A model generated the notes under the pieces. That model was not told where the DNA came from. It searched no databases and saw nothing but the letters and a program-made list of their open reading frames with translations. Both the position numbers and the translations under genes were made by a program. From the NCBI RefSeq assembly GCF_016889425.1, contig NZ_CP069513.1, positions 1,364,001-1,428,000 on the forward strand: a DNA stretch of 64,000 bases. Direction: 5' to 3'. Below are positions 30,426 to 40,266 of the stretch, piece after piece (position 1 is the first letter of the stretch; every line of letters begins with the position of its first letter). This stretch comes from Corynebacterium amycolatum (lineage in GTDB: Bacteria > Actinomycetota > Actinomycetes > Mycobacteriales > Mycobacteriaceae).

Positions 30426-31718
30426 GTGGCCGGTAAATTTTCGTATTCATCTTTTGAACTCGCTCGTATCGTCGAGGAGTCTCCGAAGCAGTCATTGCTG
30501 CCCGGAGTGCAGACCTTGGAAACCCACCGGGCGGCGTTTGCACGAGATCGCGCTCGCGTCCTGCACTCCGCAGCGCTGCGCAGGCTGGCTGACAAAACCC
30601 AGGTTGTGGGGCCAGGGGAGGGCGATACTCCGCGCACACGCCTGACTCACTCGCTGGAGGTCGCGCAGATTTCCCGTGGAATCGCCAGCGAGTTGGGTGC
30701 AGATGAGGATCTCGCGGAGCTGGCGGGCCTGACGCATGACATCGGGCACCCGCCGTATGGCCACAATGGCGAGCGCGCCCTCAACGAGATTGCTGCTGGT
30801 TGCGGAGGGTTTGAGGGCAACGCTCAGACGCTGCGTATTCTCACTCGCCTAGAGCCGAAAGTGCTCGATGGTACAGGTGAGCCCTGTGGACTCAATCTCA
30901 CGCGGGCGGCGCTCGATGCGGCTTGTAAGTACCCGTGGACACCAATCGGTCCCGATGGTCAGCTCCGCCACAAGTACGGGGCCTACCAGGAAGATGCCGC
31001 GATTTTGCAGTGGATTCGACAGGGCGTTCCGCACGGCAAGCAGTGTCTTGAGGCGCAGATTATGGACTGGTCTGACGATGTCGCCTATTCTGTCCACGAT
31101 GTCGAGGATGGCATCGTATCTGGCCGCGTTGATCTGGGCGTTCTGTGGGACACAGTGGAGCTGGCCGCGCTCGCTGACAAGGGCGCTGCCGCATTTGGTG
31201 GCGATCCAGCGGAGCTCGTCGAAGCTGCCGGGCGTCTTGCCAGCTTGCCGGTGGTATCAGCTGCGGCGTCCTATGATGGTTCGCTGCGCTCGCTGGTTGC
31301 GCTGAAACGTATGACCTCGGAGTTGGTCGGCCGTTTTGTCACAGCTTCCGTCGCGGGTACGCGTGCTGCCTCCGGATCGACGCTTCCGCTCGGGCGTTAC
31401 GACGCGGACCTCGCCGTGCCCAGCTCGATTCTGGCGGAGGTCACCATGCTGAAGACCATCGCCGTGCTGTATGTGATGGATCTTCCGCGTCATATTCGCC
31501 GTCAGGAGCGTGAGCGCGATCGCCTTTTCCGGGTGGCTGAGTATCTGCAGGAGGGGGCTCCGGGAACGCTTGATCCGATGTTCCAGTGGCTCTACTCCCG
31601 GGCGGAGAGTGACCAAGCGCGGCTGCGGGTTATCGTTGATCAGCTAGCGTCGATGACGGAGTCGCGTGTAGAGCGGCTTGATCGCCAGATTGCTGGTGTG
31701 GCCGTGGCGTGGGGATAG
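30426..31718 (+). CDS. dgt: Deoxyguanosine triphosphate triphosphohydrolase-like protein
   Basis: An HD-superfamily dNTP triphosphohydrolase (430 residues) that hydrolyses dGTP or other dNTPs to nucleoside and triphosphate. Metal ligands are visible in HSLEVAQ and [14 protein letters not shown], and [16 protein letters not shown] supplies the last Asp. Start is GTG 30426. dgt-dnaG proximity is normal in corynebacteria and mycobacteria. Confidence 0.93.
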   Translation: MAGKFSYSSFELARIVEESPKQSLLPGVQTLETHRAAFARDRARVLHSAALRRLADKTQVVGPGEGDTPRTRLTHSLEVAQISRGIASELGADEDLAELAGLTHDIGHPPYGHNGERALNEIAAGCGGFEGNAQTLRILTRLEPKVLDGTGEPCGLNLTRAALDAACKYPWTPIGPDGQLRHKYGAYQEDAAILQWIRQGVPHGKQCLEAQIMDWSDDVAYSVHDVEDGIVSGRVDLGVLWDTVELAALADKGAAAFGGDPAELVEAAGRLASLPVVSAAASYDGSLRSLVALKRMTSELVGRFVTASVAGTRAASGSTLPLGRYDADLAVPSSILAEVTMLKTIAVLYVMDLPRHIRRQERERDRLFRVAEYLQEGAPGTLDPMFQWLYSRAESDQARLRVIVDQLASMTESRVERLDRQIAGVAVAWG

Positions 31719-31722
31719 TTGT

Positions 31723-32241
31723 CTAGTCCTCCGCGTCTGGAATTTCGCAGAAGCTCTCGTAGTGGTCGTCGGTGTAGTACCAGACATCCGGGTCATTTTC
31801 GGAACCGCCGCCGACAACGATGCGACGTGCGCCGCGGCTGGAATTACCCGGTGTGGTCACGGTGTATTCGCGGTAGTAGTCACCGCGCTGCCTCGGCAGG
31901 CGTCCCTCGTAGTTGCCGAAGTGCTTGCCGTCGTGCTGCGAATAGATGTGGTCCTGGTCGGTCAGGATGCGGTCGATAACATCGTCGGCCTCCTGCGGCA
32001 GGGTATCTACTGCGCAGGTGGCGCCCTTGGCGCCAGTCTTGTTGCTGCCCGAATTAGTGCCAGGCTTCGGACTCGATTTCGAGCTGGGCGCAGCGGAAGT
32101 CTGCGATTCGGAATTCTGCGACCCCTGTGAGTTCTCGGATGCCGTAGAGTTCTGATCTCCGCCATCGAGCCCCAGATAGCTACCAGCTAGCACCAGGGCG
32201 GCAGCGCCTACGCCGCTCGCAATCTTCTTCCACTCAGCCAT
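31723..32241 (-). CDS. Secreted guanyl-type ribonuclease (RNase Sa/N1 family)
   Basis: A 172-residue exported RNase. N-terminus: signal peptide or anchor (about 7-25), then a Ser/Asn/Gly-rich linker to about residue 72. The C-terminal 97 residues match RNase Sa: catalytic Glu125 in YYREYTV, Arg140 in GARRIVV and His160 in DDHYESF. Cysteines in ATCAVD and SFCEI would form the conserved disulfide. Such enzymes cut after G in RNA. No barstar-like inhibitor gene lies nearby. It converges on dgt with a four-base gap and diverges from dnaG. Confidence 0.85.
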   Translation of the reverse strand: MAEWKKIASGVGAAALVLAGSYLGLDGGDQNSTASENSQGSQNSESQTSAAPSSKSSPKPGTNSGSNKTGAKGATCAVDTLPQEADDVIDRILTDQDHIYSQHDGKHFGNYEGRLPRQRGDYYREYTVTTPGNSSRGARRIVVGGGSENDPDVWYYTDDHYESFCEIPDAED

Positions 32242-32361
32242 GGCTAGTATCTTTCCATATCTGTTGCCACCGGAACGTTTTTGGGTTGGGCGCGGGCGGC
32301 TCGTCGTTAAGCGAAACCTCTACGGCGGAGTCGATTGGACGGGTTGGGTAAGGTTATTTTC

Positions 32362-34293
32362 ATGGCTAGGGGAAGAATTCCGGACTCCGATATCGCGGCG
32401 ATCCGCGAGCGGACTCCGATTGAGGAGATCGTTGCGGAATACGTGAACCTCAAACCGGCTGGCGCGGATTCTCTGAAAGGGCTTTCGCCTTTTAAGGACG
32501 AGCGCACGCCGTCGTTCCACGTACGCCCCAATCATGGCTATTACCACTGCTTTTCCACTGGCAAGGGCGGTGATGTATTTAGCTTCCTCATGGAGATGGA
32601 ACACCTGTCTTTCCCGGAGGCTGTCGAAGCCTGTGCGGAGAAAATTGGCTTCCACATTAACTATGAGGGCGGCGGCACAGGTCGTCGCGAGGAACCGGGA
32701 ACCCGACAGCGTCTCATCGCCGCAAACCGCGAGGCACAGAAGTTCTACCGCGAACAGTTCTCCACGCCAGCGGCAGCACCCGCGCGAGAGTTTCTGGAAA
32801 ACCGTGGATTCACCGCCGAGCACGCGGCACAGTTCGGCTGTGGCTACTCGCCGGCCGGCTGGGACACTCTAACCAAGCACCTGCAGCGTCTGGGCTTCAG
32901 CTTCGAAGAGCTGGATAAGGCGGGTCTTTCCAAGATGGGGCGGATGGGGCCGATCGATCGTTTCCACCGTCGTCTCATGTGGCCGATTCGCAATATGTCC
33001 GGCGATGTCATCGGCTTCGGTGCCCGCAAGCTTTTCGACGATGACAACCTGGGCAAGTACATGAACACTCCCGAGACCATGCTGTACAAGAAGTCCAAGG
33101 TGCTCTTCGGCCTGGATTTGGCCAAGAAGGACATTGCCGCTGGCCACCAGGCCGTGATCGTTGAGGGCTACACCGACGTCATGTCCATGCACGCCTCGGG
33201 TGTGACCACGGCCGTCGCGTCCTGTGGTACCGCTTTTGGCGAGGAACACCTCCAGCTGCTGCGCCGTCTCATGCTCGACGACAACTTCTTCCGCGGCGAA
33301 CTCATCTACACCTTCGACGGCGACGAGGCAGGGCAGAAGGCCGCCATGCGCGCCTTCGAGGGGGAGCAGAACTTCACCGGCCAGTCATACGTCGCGGTCG
33401 CGCCGGACGGCATGGATCCGTGCGATTTGCGCCAGAAGAAGGGCGAGGCCGCAGTGCGCGATCTCGTCGCTTCACGACGGCCATTGATCGAATTTGTCCT
33501 CCGCACGCTTCTGGCCGACTACGACCTGACCACCGCTAATGGCAGGGTCTCCGGGCTGCGCCGCGTGGTGCCTGTCCTGGCCCAGCTCAAGGACGCGGCG
33601 CTGCGCGATGAGTATGCCCGCGAAGTTGCCGGCTGGATCGGCTGGAATGATGAGGCCGAGCTGGTACAGCGTGTCCGCGAGGAGGCCAGTCGGCCACAGA
33701 GCGAAAAACGCACTCCCTACCAGCGTCGCCAAGAAGAGGCCCGTGCCCGCGAAGAGGTGGAGGAAGCGCGGCGCCGGCGCAACTCGGCACTGCCGTATCC
33801 AAATCCGCGGGACCCTGTGCTCTATGCGCAGCGTGAGGCCCTCAAGCTGGCAATTCAGGAGCCCGCCACCACCGGCCCGGTATTCGATGCGCTCGCACCC
33901 GAGACCTTTGGGCATCCGACCTACCGAGCGGTATTCGACGCCATCATGGCTGCAGGTGGTGCCTGCGGGGAAGCGGCCACACAGCCACATAGTTGGGCGA
34001 CCGCAATTATGGATCAGGCGCGGGAGGACGTCGTCAAGCATCTCGTGACTGAGCTGGGGGTGGAGCAAATCGCTGTCGATGCGGAGACGCTGCGCCCGTA
34101 TGCGCAGGCGATTCTGGCGCGACTGCAGGAAGTGTGGGTCGGTGACCAGATTGCACAGCTGAAAGCGATGCTCTCGCGGATGCGCCCCTCAGACGACGAA
34201 ACCGCCTACAACACGCTGTTCGCGGATTTGCTCGCGATGGAGCAGTACCGCCGCGAACTGCAAGCAGAGGCGGTCAAGGTTGTATTTGAGTAG
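32362..34293 (+). CDS. dnaG: DNA primase DnaG with degenerate zinc motif
   Basis: DnaG makes RNA primers at the replication fork. The 643-residue protein from ATG 32362 has the N-terminal zinc-finger fold, the TOPRIM core (VIVEGYTDVMSMH, YTFDGDEAGQKA) and a C-terminal helicase-binding region. The zinc ligands normally written CxxH...CxxC read Ser42-x2-Lys45...Cys63-x2-Thr66, so three of four are lost although surrounding residues are conserved. The catalytic TOPRIM acidic residues are intact, so this is not a pseudogene. Confidence 0.94.
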   Translation: MARGRIPDSDIAAIRERTPIEEIVAEYVNLKPAGADSLKGLSPFKDERTPSFHVRPNHGYYHCFSTGKGGDVFSFLMEMEHLSFPEAVEACAEKIGFHINYEGGGTGRREEPGTRQRLIAANREAQKFYREQFSTPAAAPAREFLENRGFTAEHAAQFGCGYSPAGWDTLTKHLQRLGFSFEELDKAGLSKMGRMGPIDRFHRRLMWPIRNMSGDVIGFGARKLFDDDNLGKYMNTPETMLYKKSKVLFGLDLAKKDIAAGHQAVIVEGYTDVMSMHASGVTTAVASCGTAFGEEHLQLLRRLMLDDNFFRGELIYTFDGDEAGQKAAMRAFEGEQNFTGQSYVAVAPDGMDPCDLRQKKGEAAVRDLVASRRPLIEFVLRTLLADYDLTTANGRVSGLRRVVPVLAQLKDAALRDEYAREVAGWIGWNDEAELVQRVREEASRPQSEKRTPYQRRQEEARAREEVEEARRRRNSALPYPNPRDPVLYAQREALKLAIQEPATTGPVFDALAPETFGHPTYRAVFDAIMAAGGACGEAATQPHSWATAIMDQAREDVVKHLVTELGVEQIAVDAETLRPYAQAILARLQEVWVGDQIAQLKAMLSRMRPSDDETAYNTLFADLLAMEQYRRELQAEAVKVVFE

Positions 34294-34346
34294 CTAGTGG
34301 CTAGCAGTTTCTAGGCGCCAGCCACCCGTCAGCAGCTAGCGACTAG
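34294..34346. terminator. Possible bidirectional terminator between dnaG and the MBL gene
   Basis: CTAGTGGCTAGC (34294-34305) pairs with GCTAGCGACTAG (34335-34346) with one mismatch across a long loop, overlapping the stop codon of the convergent MBL gene. No T-run follows, so support is modest. Confidence 0.3.
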
Positions 34347-34975
34347 TAGCCGCGGCGAATCCACTCTTCCAAGTGTGGAGCCTCGCGACCAATCGTCGTG
34401 TGATCGCCATGACCCGTGCGGACAGTCGTTTCCGCAGGCAGGGTCAGCAGGTTGTCGCGGATGGAGTTAATAATCGTGTCGAAATCCGAGTAGGACCGGC
34501 CGGTCGCTCCAGGACCGCCGGAAAACAGCGTGTCACCCGAGAACAGCTCCGCGGCCTCCGGCACGTACAGACAGCACGAGCCAGGGGAGTGGCCCGGAGT
34601 GTTAATAATGACAACTTCCGTGCCCGCAATCTCCAGGCGCTGACCGTGTGCGAGGTCCTCGTGCGCCAGGTTCGGCCAGGACTGCTCCCACAGCATCTGG
34701 TCGCCCGGGTGGACCAGCAGGGGAGCGTCGAGCTTTTCCTGCAGCTCAGGTGCCACAGTGATGTGATCGTTGTGTGCATGGGTGCACACGATGGCCTTTA
34801 CCTTGCGGCCATCCACCGCATCAATAATTGGCTGCGCCTCATGCGCCGCATCGATGACAATGACCTCACGGTCGTCGCCGAGCACCCATACGTTGTTGTC
34901 TACGTCCCACGTGCCACCGTCGAGCGAGAACGTGCCCGACGTGAGAACGTGGTCGACTCTCAAATCCTTGTTCAC
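34343..34975 (-). CDS. MBL-fold hydrolase (glyoxalase II-like)
   Basis: A 210-residue metallo-beta-lactamase-fold hydrolase with the metal site THAHNDHI, then NTPGHSPGS and [10 protein letters not shown]. It starts at GTG 34975, overlapping the stop of the mycothiol dehydrogenase gene by four bases (GTGA). The pairing makes hydrolysis of S-formylmycothiol or a related thioester a reasonable guess, but glyoxalase-II-type activity on another mycothiol ester is equally possible. Confidence 0.85.
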   Translation of the reverse strand: MNKDLRVDHVLTSGTFSLDGGTWDVDNNVWVLGDDREVIVIDAAHEAQPIIDAVDGRKVKAIVCTHAHNDHITVAPELQEKLDAPLLVHPGDQMLWEQSWPNLAHEDLAHGQRLEIAGTEVVIINTPGHSPGSCCLYVPEAAELFSGDTLFSGGPGATGRSYSDFDTIINSIRDNLLTLPAETTVRTGHGDHTTIGREAPHLEEWIRRGY

Positions 34976-36129
34976 AGCGTCACCACCGATCGCAGTACCT
35001 TACCGGCCTTCATAGTTTCGAAAGCCTCATCAACATCTTCAATGCCAATGCGCTCCGTTACGAAGCCCTCCAACGGCAGGCGGTTTTGCAACGACAGATC
35101 TACCAGCATCGGGAAGTCCCGCTCCGGCAGGCAGTCGCCGTACCAGGACGACTTCAGTGCACCACCGCGGCTAAACACATCCGCCAGCGGGATGTCCAGC
35201 TCCATCGTCGGCGCCGGAACGCCGACCAGAACAACACGTCCAGCCAGGTCACGGGCGTAGAACGCCTGCTTGTAAGTTTCCGGACGGCCGACCGCATCAA
35301 TCACGACGTCAGCACCGAAACCGTCGGTAAGCTCACGCACTCGCTTAACGACGGGATCCTCTTCCCCGGTGCCCTTATCGCTCTTAGTCAGCTCCGCAGA
35401 GTTAATGGTCTCGGTCGCGCCGAATTCGCGGGCGGTGTCGAGCTTCTCATCCGAGATATCGATGGCAATAATCGTGCTAGCGCCAGCCAGCTTGGCACCG
35501 GCGATAGCGGCGGTACCAACGCCACCGCAGCCGATGACGGCTACTGATTCACCGCGCTTGACCTCGCCGGTGTTGATGGCCGCACCGATGCCGGCCATGA
35601 CGCCGCAGCCAAGCAGACCCGCAACGGCCGGATCGGCTGCCGAATCGACCTTGGTGCACTGGCCCTCGTGGACGAGGGTGGCATCCGCAAAAGCGCCGAT
35701 TCCAAGTGCTGGGGTGAGGACGGTGCCGTCGTCAAGCGTCATGGGCTTGGAGGCGTTGAAAGTGCTAAAGCAGTACTGTGGCTCACCACGCTTACAGGCG
35801 CGGCACTCGCCACAGACGGCGCGCCAATTGAGGACAACGAAATCGCCGACGGCAACATGCGTGACCTCTTCGCCAACCTCGGAGACTACGCCTGCGGCCT
35901 CGTGGCCGAGGAAGAACGGGTACTCGTCGGCGATATCGCCGTCGCGGTAAGCCAGATCGGTATGGCACACGCCGCAGGCCTGGATGTCAACAATGACATC
36001 GTTCGGGCCCGGGGATGGGATGTGGATATCTGTAAGTTCTACCGGTGCACCCTTCTCGCGTGCGATAACACCGCGAACAACGCGTGCGGTTTGCTCGGTG
36101 TTTTCGGTTCCGTTGGTTTGTTCAGACAT
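34972..36129 (-). CDS. S-(hydroxymethyl)mycothiol dehydrogenase (zinc MDR family)
   Basis: A class III-like zinc alcohol dehydrogenase, 385 residues from ATG 36129, that oxidises the formaldehyde-mycothiol adduct with NAD; relatives also reduce S-nitrosomycothiol. Catalytic zinc residues lie in ACGVCHTD and LGHEAAG; the structural zinc lobe is [15 protein letters not shown]; the NAD fold is [13 protein letters not shown] followed by an Asp (AIDIS). The downstream MBL gene is translationally coupled. Mycothiol use is inferred from similarity and from the actinobacterial setting. Confidence 0.9.
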   Translation of the reverse strand: MSEQTNGTENTEQTARVVRGVIAREKGAPVELTDIHIPSPGPNDVIVDIQACGVCHTDLAYRDGDIADEYPFFLGHEAAGVVSEVGEEVTHVAVGDFVVLNWRAVCGECRACKRGEPQYCFSTFNASKPMTLDDGTVLTPALGIGAFADATLVHEGQCTKVDSAADPAVAGLLGCGVMAGIGAAINTGEVKRGESVAVIGCGGVGTAAIAGAKLAGASTIIAIDISDEKLDTAREFGATETINSAELTKSDKGTGEEDPVVKRVRELTDGFGADVVIDAVGRPETYKQAFYARDLAGRVVLVGVPAPTMELDIPLADVFSRGGALKSSWYGDCLPERDFPMLVDLSLQNRLPLEGFVTERIGIEDVDEAFETMKAGKVLRSVVTL

Positions 36130-36413
36130 AAGTCCCATCGTATGAACGCGGTACGAAAAGTGCATGATGGAAAGCGTTTTCAGTACTGCTGGGGGCTTCG
36201 TTGGGCTGTGTGAGATTGCGTGGATTGTGTGGATTGCACGGATTGTGTGGTTTCAAGAACTCACAACAATGTCATGGCCGATGGGAATAAGATGCCTAAA
36301 TGAACCTCTGACCTGGCGATTTGTGAGTTTCAAGGGGTCTGGGTAAAGTATCTATCCGTCGCAAGGAACGGTGTGGCCGAAGTATGGTTTAGCTAGTTCT
36401 TGGCGGTGAGTAT

Positions 36414-36485
36414 TCCTCCATAGCTCAATGGCAGAGCATTCGACTGTTAATCGAAGGGTTGCTGGTTCGAGTCCAGCTGGAGGAG
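36414..36485 (+). tRNA. tRNA-Asn (GTT)
   Basis: A 72-base cloverleaf: acceptor TCCTCCA pairs with TGGAGGA, the anticodon GTT is at 36446-36448 in CTGTTAA, the T arm is GCTGGTTCGAGTCCAGC. CCA is not encoded. A terminator follows after a few bases. Confidence 0.97.
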
Positions 36486-36493
36486 CAATTAGG

Positions 36494-36528
36494 CCAGGTC
36501 AGAGAGTTTTTCTCTGGCCTGGTTTTTT
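36494..36528 (+). terminator. Rho-independent terminator after tRNA-Asn
   Basis: CCAGGTCAGAGA (36494-36505) pairs with TCTCTGGCCTGG (36511-36522) with one G-U pair and a 5-nt loop, followed by six T. Confidence 0.92.
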
Positions 36529-37232
36529 ATTCGCAGTGTTAATCCACTAAAACAATCATTAAATATTCGGGCCAAAGGACAAAATTCGTGTCTTTCCCCG
36601 ACGCGCCCCGGCTGGTTATTGAGGGGTTGGGCCGTGGGAGTGAGCGGTCTATTTTCTATTCCGCCACTTATGGCCAAGTTTCGGGGTCTTGTCGATGGTT
36701 TTTCGGCACTTATGCGCACGGTATTGGCCGGGTCTCTCACATGTCGATGAGGTATTCACTTATGGCCACGCTCCAGCGCATCGATAGGTGAATACCTTGG
36801 CCACAAGTCGCTGGAGTCTTGGGCCAGAGCGCTGGAGCCGAAAGGTTGCCACTTACTCGCCATTTATGCGGGGGTTCTAGAATCCCAATAGCGCAATGAC
36901 AAGTGAAGAGGAGCCATCACGGCATCGCGGCAGCACGCCACGTATGGCTCGAAGATGACGTATGGCTCGACAGTAACGTTTGGCTCTGTGTACGCGACCA
37001 TATGTACACATTTGCGCCACAGGTCACTTTTGGGCCATAGGCGGACAGTTAAGCCATAAGTGGACAGGCGCATAGGAGGCGATGGAGCACTATTTTTTTT
37101 GGGGGGGGGCACCAAGCTGCCCGAGCTAGCCAGTACCTGAGTACTTAGAGACGTGGGCGCTATGAGTTCCCCAGCCGAAGCCGCAGGTGGCGCGGTTGGG
37201 CTGGGGCGCGGGGACCGTCGTAAAGCTAAAGG
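36529..37232. other. Gene-free region with iterated CACTTATGGCC-like motifs
   Basis: No convincing gene lies in these 700 bases. From about 36664 on, variants of CACTTATGGCCA recur (36664, 36708, 36757; weaker CACGTATGGCTCGA and GACGTATGGCTCGA near 36938 and 36957), and the reverse orientation appears near 37031 (GGGCCATAGG) and 37052 (AGCCATAAGTG). A 10-bp inverted repeat (AGGTATTCAC / GTGAATACCT) is at 36750-36759 and 36788-36797. A T8G9 homopolymer pair is at 37093-37109. The pattern suggests the remains of a mobile-element end. Confidence 0.5.
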
Positions 37233-37657
37233 TTAGACCTGATCCAGGAGGTCCCAGAGTGTCGAACTGTGGATAATCTGCAGGTCGTGGGCTTCGGGCG
37301 CGACGTTGACGTGGCCGGGCATGAGCGTCACGGACGAATGCGTGTGACCGTGAACGATGCCGGTCCAACGATTAGCGTGCGGAGCCCAGCGGACGGCATT
37401 CTTGGACGCGGTCCGATCCATCAGCGTGGGGTAGTGGTTGAAGAGATAGGCCTTCTTGCCCTGTTTAATCTGGAGATTCAGGCTGATGAGGTCAAAGACA
37501 TTCTGGAAGGCGCCCATCCATTCCATCTGCACCGCAGGCTGGAACTTGGGGTGAATCTGATCGTGGTTACCAGGAGTCAGAATCATGGTGAGGTTGCGCG
37601 CTGACTTGACCTCGGCCAGCTTCTCCAGCGCGTAGGTATCTTCGTGGACCGAAATAT
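37233..37657 (-). pseudogene. Metallophosphoesterase fragment lacking its N-terminus
   Basis: From a junction at about 37657 the minus strand encodes the C-terminal two thirds of a small calcineurin-like phosphoesterase: GNHD, then NHYP and the final GHTH. The N-terminal third with the first metal ligands (DxH and GD) is absent, so the enzyme cannot have a complete metal site. The codons upstream of the junction, up to ATG 37706, encode unrelated residues from a repeat-bearing sequence. A decayed gene truncated by insertion or deletion is the best reading. Confidence 0.7.
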
Positions 37658-37706
37658 GGGTTAAGTAGCAAAAAGTGTGTCTGGTCGGCGTTTCGCCGGT
37701 GGGCAC

Positions 37707-37800
37707 CTTTTTCCGTTTAGTCCCAATGCGAGTTACTGGCCACGTTTATGACCGGTGGCGTTGGGCCGATCCGAGTTACTGACTGTGGTTATGTCAAAAA
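37707..37800. repeat. Repeated GAGTTACTGRC motifs beside the truncated gene
   Basis: GCGAGTTACTGGCCACGTTTA and, about 45 bases later, CCGAGTTACTGACTGTGGTTA are two related copies. They lie just beyond the break in the phosphoesterase gene and may be the end of a former insertion element. Confidence 0.35.
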
Positions 37801-38001
37801 TGGCCCGGAAAATTGCCTGAAAGTGTCATAAGCTCGCACAGTTTCACATTTGCAGCCCGCAAGTTTCCGGGTTGTCGGTTTTTCTACTTAGCCCACTCTA
37901 TGCTCGGAGGGTTTTGCGCCTGTGAGCGTAACTCGATTCTCCGTTGGAGGGGGGAGAGAGACTCAGTCACGCTGCAGGTCTCCTCACGTAACCTGGGACG
38001 C

Positions 38002-38439
38002 ATGAGGCTCGACAATATAACCCGCCCCTTGCTGGCGTCCTTTTTCGCCGCGGTCGCGTGGAGTGTTTTGAGTGGGCTAATCTTGCCGGAGCCCAATCTC
38101 GCCTACGACGAAGGAATTGCGTCGTGGATCGTGTCCATGCTGGTCTCAGTAGTGCTGGTCGGAGCAATAGCTGTTTTTGCCGGTGATGGTTCGTCGGCCC
38201 GGGGGATGACCAGCGCGCGGAGCATTGTCCCAGCAGCTACCGGCGCAGGAATTGCCGCGCTTGGCGATCTGGTATTCCTATTTCTCACCACGTCGCCCGA
38301 TGGTCAGGACGGCCTGGTCGTCGCCTATGTCGTGTTCTTCTACATCCCGCTACTTTTTCTCGGCGGATGGGCCGCCAGCGCCGCGATTAATCGGATGCGT
38401 AGGTGGTACCGGCAAGTGAAGAAAGAAAGAGAGGCCTAG
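38002..38439 (+). CDS. Four-helix membrane protein, unknown
   Basis: A 145-residue integral membrane protein starting MRLDNITRPLL, with hydrophobic segments at about 10-28, 41-60, 77-95 and 105-125 and a strongly basic C-terminus. ATG 38002 was chosen because upstream codons lack hydrophobic or domain character. Its stop codon lies inside the stem of a strong terminator. No family is recognised. Confidence 0.6.
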   Translation: MRLDNITRPLLASFFAAVAWSVLSGLILPEPNLAYDEGIASWIVSMLVSVVLVGAIAVFAGDGSSARGMTSARSIVPAATGAGIAALGDLVFLFLTTSPDGQDGLVVAYVVFFYIPLLFLGGWAASAAINRMRRWYRQVKKEREA

Positions 38440-38468
38440 CTGGCGGCCGTGAGCTAGGCCTCTAAATT
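38430..38468. terminator. Terminator hairpin, possibly bidirectional
   Basis: A perfect 12-bp stem, AGAGGCCTAGCT (38430-38441) with AGCTAGGCCTCT (38452-38463), followed by AAATTT. It overlaps the stop of the membrane-protein gene and could also serve ald from the other side. Confidence 0.75.
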
Positions 38469-38624
38469 TGGAGTCGCCAGCGCCTGGTGCGTCAGGTTAA
38501 GGCCGACTATCGAAACCGGCTAGGCGCGGAGGGCGTTTTTTGGGGGCGGGCAAGGCAATTGTCGACACCTTTATCGGACGTGAATCGGAATCGAAAGATT
38601 GCCCAGCCCAGAGGGAGCGGATTT

Positions 38625-40145
38625 TTAGAACAGGCCAGTCGGGTTCTCGTCGTAAGAGACGAGCATGCACTTGGTCTCCTGGTAGTGCTCGAGCATCATC
38701 AAGTGATTCTCGCGGCCGATACCGGACTGCTTGTAACCGCCGAAGGCTGCGTGAGCAGGGTAGCTGTGGTAATTATTCACCCATACGCGACCGGCCTGGA
38801 TACCGCGGGCAGCGCGGTAGGCGTTGTTCTGGTTGCGGCTCCACACGCCAGCGCCAAGGCCATAGATGGTGTCGTTGGCAATTTCGAGAGCCTCTTCCAG
38901 GGTCTTGAAGGTTGTTACGGCCAGGACCGGGCCGAAGATCTCCTCGCGGAAGAAGCGCATCGAGTTGTCGCCCTTAAAGATTGTCGGCTCGACGTAGAAT
39001 CCTCCCTCCAGTCCTTCGGGCTTGGCGACGTTGCCACCGGTGAGGACCTCGGCGCCCTCCTTCGGTCCGGATTCCAAGTAGCCGGAGATCTTGTCCAGCT
39101 GCTCCTGGGAGGCCTGGGCGCCCATCTGCACCGACGTATCTAGCGGGTTGCCGGTCTTAATCTGCTTGACGCGCTCGACCGCGAGCTTCAGGAACTCATC
39201 AGCGATGTCTTCGTGAACCAGGGCTCGCGACGGGCAGGTGCAGACCTCGCCCTGGTTCAACGCGAACATGGCCAGGCCCTCGACGCACTTTTCGCGGAAC
39301 GCGTCGTCGGCGTCCATGACATCGGGGAAGAATATGGACGGGGACTTGCCGCCGAGCTCCAGCGTGATCGGAATAATCTTGTCGGACACTGCCTTGTTAA
39401 TCAGCTGGCCCACGGCAGTCGATCCGGTGAACGCAATCTTGGAAATCCGGTCGCTTGCAGTCAGCGCAGCACCAGCCTCGGTGCCGAGGCCATTGACAAT
39501 GTTGAGGACGCCGTCAGGAATCAGATCGGCGATGATCTCAGTGAGCATGAGAATCGACGCGGGGGTCTGCTCTGCGGGCTTGAGTACGATGCAGTTGCCG
39601 GCGGCCAGGGCCGGGGCGATTTTCCACGCGGCCATCAGGAGGGGGAAGTTCCACGGGATGATCTGGCCGACGACGCCGAGTGGCTCGTGGAAGTGGTAGG
39701 CGACCGTGTTGTCGTCGATTTGCGAGATGCGCCCTTCCTGCGTGCGGGTGGCGCCGGCGAAGTAGCGGAAGTGGTCGATGGCGAGGGGGATGTCAGCGGC
39801 GAGAGTCTCGCGGATGGCCTTACCGTTCTCCCAGGTCTCGGCGACTGCAATCTTCTCAAGGTTTTCCTCCAGGCGGTCTGCGATGCGGTGGAGGATCAGC
39901 GCCCGCTCGGCCGCAGGGACCGCGGCCCAGGAGTCCTTCGCTTTGTGTGCGGCGTCGAGGGCGAGCTCAATGTCTTTCTCGTTAGACCGCGGTACCCGGC
40001 AGAAAACCTCGCCCGTAATCGGGGTGGAGTTGTCCATGTACTGCCCGTCTACTGGGGGTGTCCACTTACCGCCGATGAAATTCTCGTACTGCTCCTTGTA
40101 CGTGAAGATTGCATCGGGGGTGTCGGGGTTGGCATAAACAGTCAT
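38625..40145 (-). CDS. ald: Aldehyde (acetaldehyde-type) dehydrogenase Ald
   Basis: An NAD-dependent aldehyde dehydrogenase of 506 residues that matches the length and N-terminus (MTVYANP) of C. glutamicum Ald, which oxidises acetaldehyde to acetate during ethanol use. Cofactor and active-site pieces are [21 protein letters not shown], the Glu in TLELGGKSP and the catalytic Cys in [16 protein letters not shown] 40145 is preceded by GAAAGGACG; an upstream in-frame start was rejected. No alcohol dehydrogenase gene adjoins it here. Confidence 0.93.
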   Translation of the reverse strand: MTVYANPDTPDAIFTYKEQYENFIGGKWTPPVDGQYMDNSTPITGEVFCRVPRSNEKDIELALDAAHKAKDSWAAVPAAERALILHRIADRLEENLEKIAVAETWENGKAIRETLAADIPLAIDHFRYFAGATRTQEGRISQIDDNTVAYHFHEPLGVVGQIIPWNFPLLMAAWKIAPALAAGNCIVLKPAEQTPASILMLTEIIADLIPDGVLNIVNGLGTEAGAALTASDRISKIAFTGSTAVGQLINKAVSDKIIPITLELGGKSPSIFFPDVMDADDAFREKCVEGLAMFALNQGEVCTCPSRALVHEDIADEFLKLAVERVKQIKTGNPLDTSVQMGAQASQEQLDKISGYLESGPKEGAEVLTGGNVAKPEGLEGGFYVEPTIFKGDNSMRFFREEIFGPVLAVTTFKTLEEALEIANDTIYGLGAGVWSRNQNNAYRAARGIQAGRVWVNNYHSYPAHAAFGGYKQSGIGRENHLMMLEHYQETKCMLVSYDENPTGLF

Positions 40146-40266
40146 GTAGACACGTCCTTTCGGTGGGAAAACAACAAACGTACGAGCCAACTTTAAAGTG
40201 TGACTTGTGCTACTAGCAACACTTATTTTTTCATCGCCTTTGCGAGCGATGCGATTGCTGCCGACC

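Noticed and set aside
40229..40260. Terminator for the response-regulator gene
   Set aside because: A CATCGC/GCGATG stem is present, but on the relevant strand it is followed by A residues rather than T.
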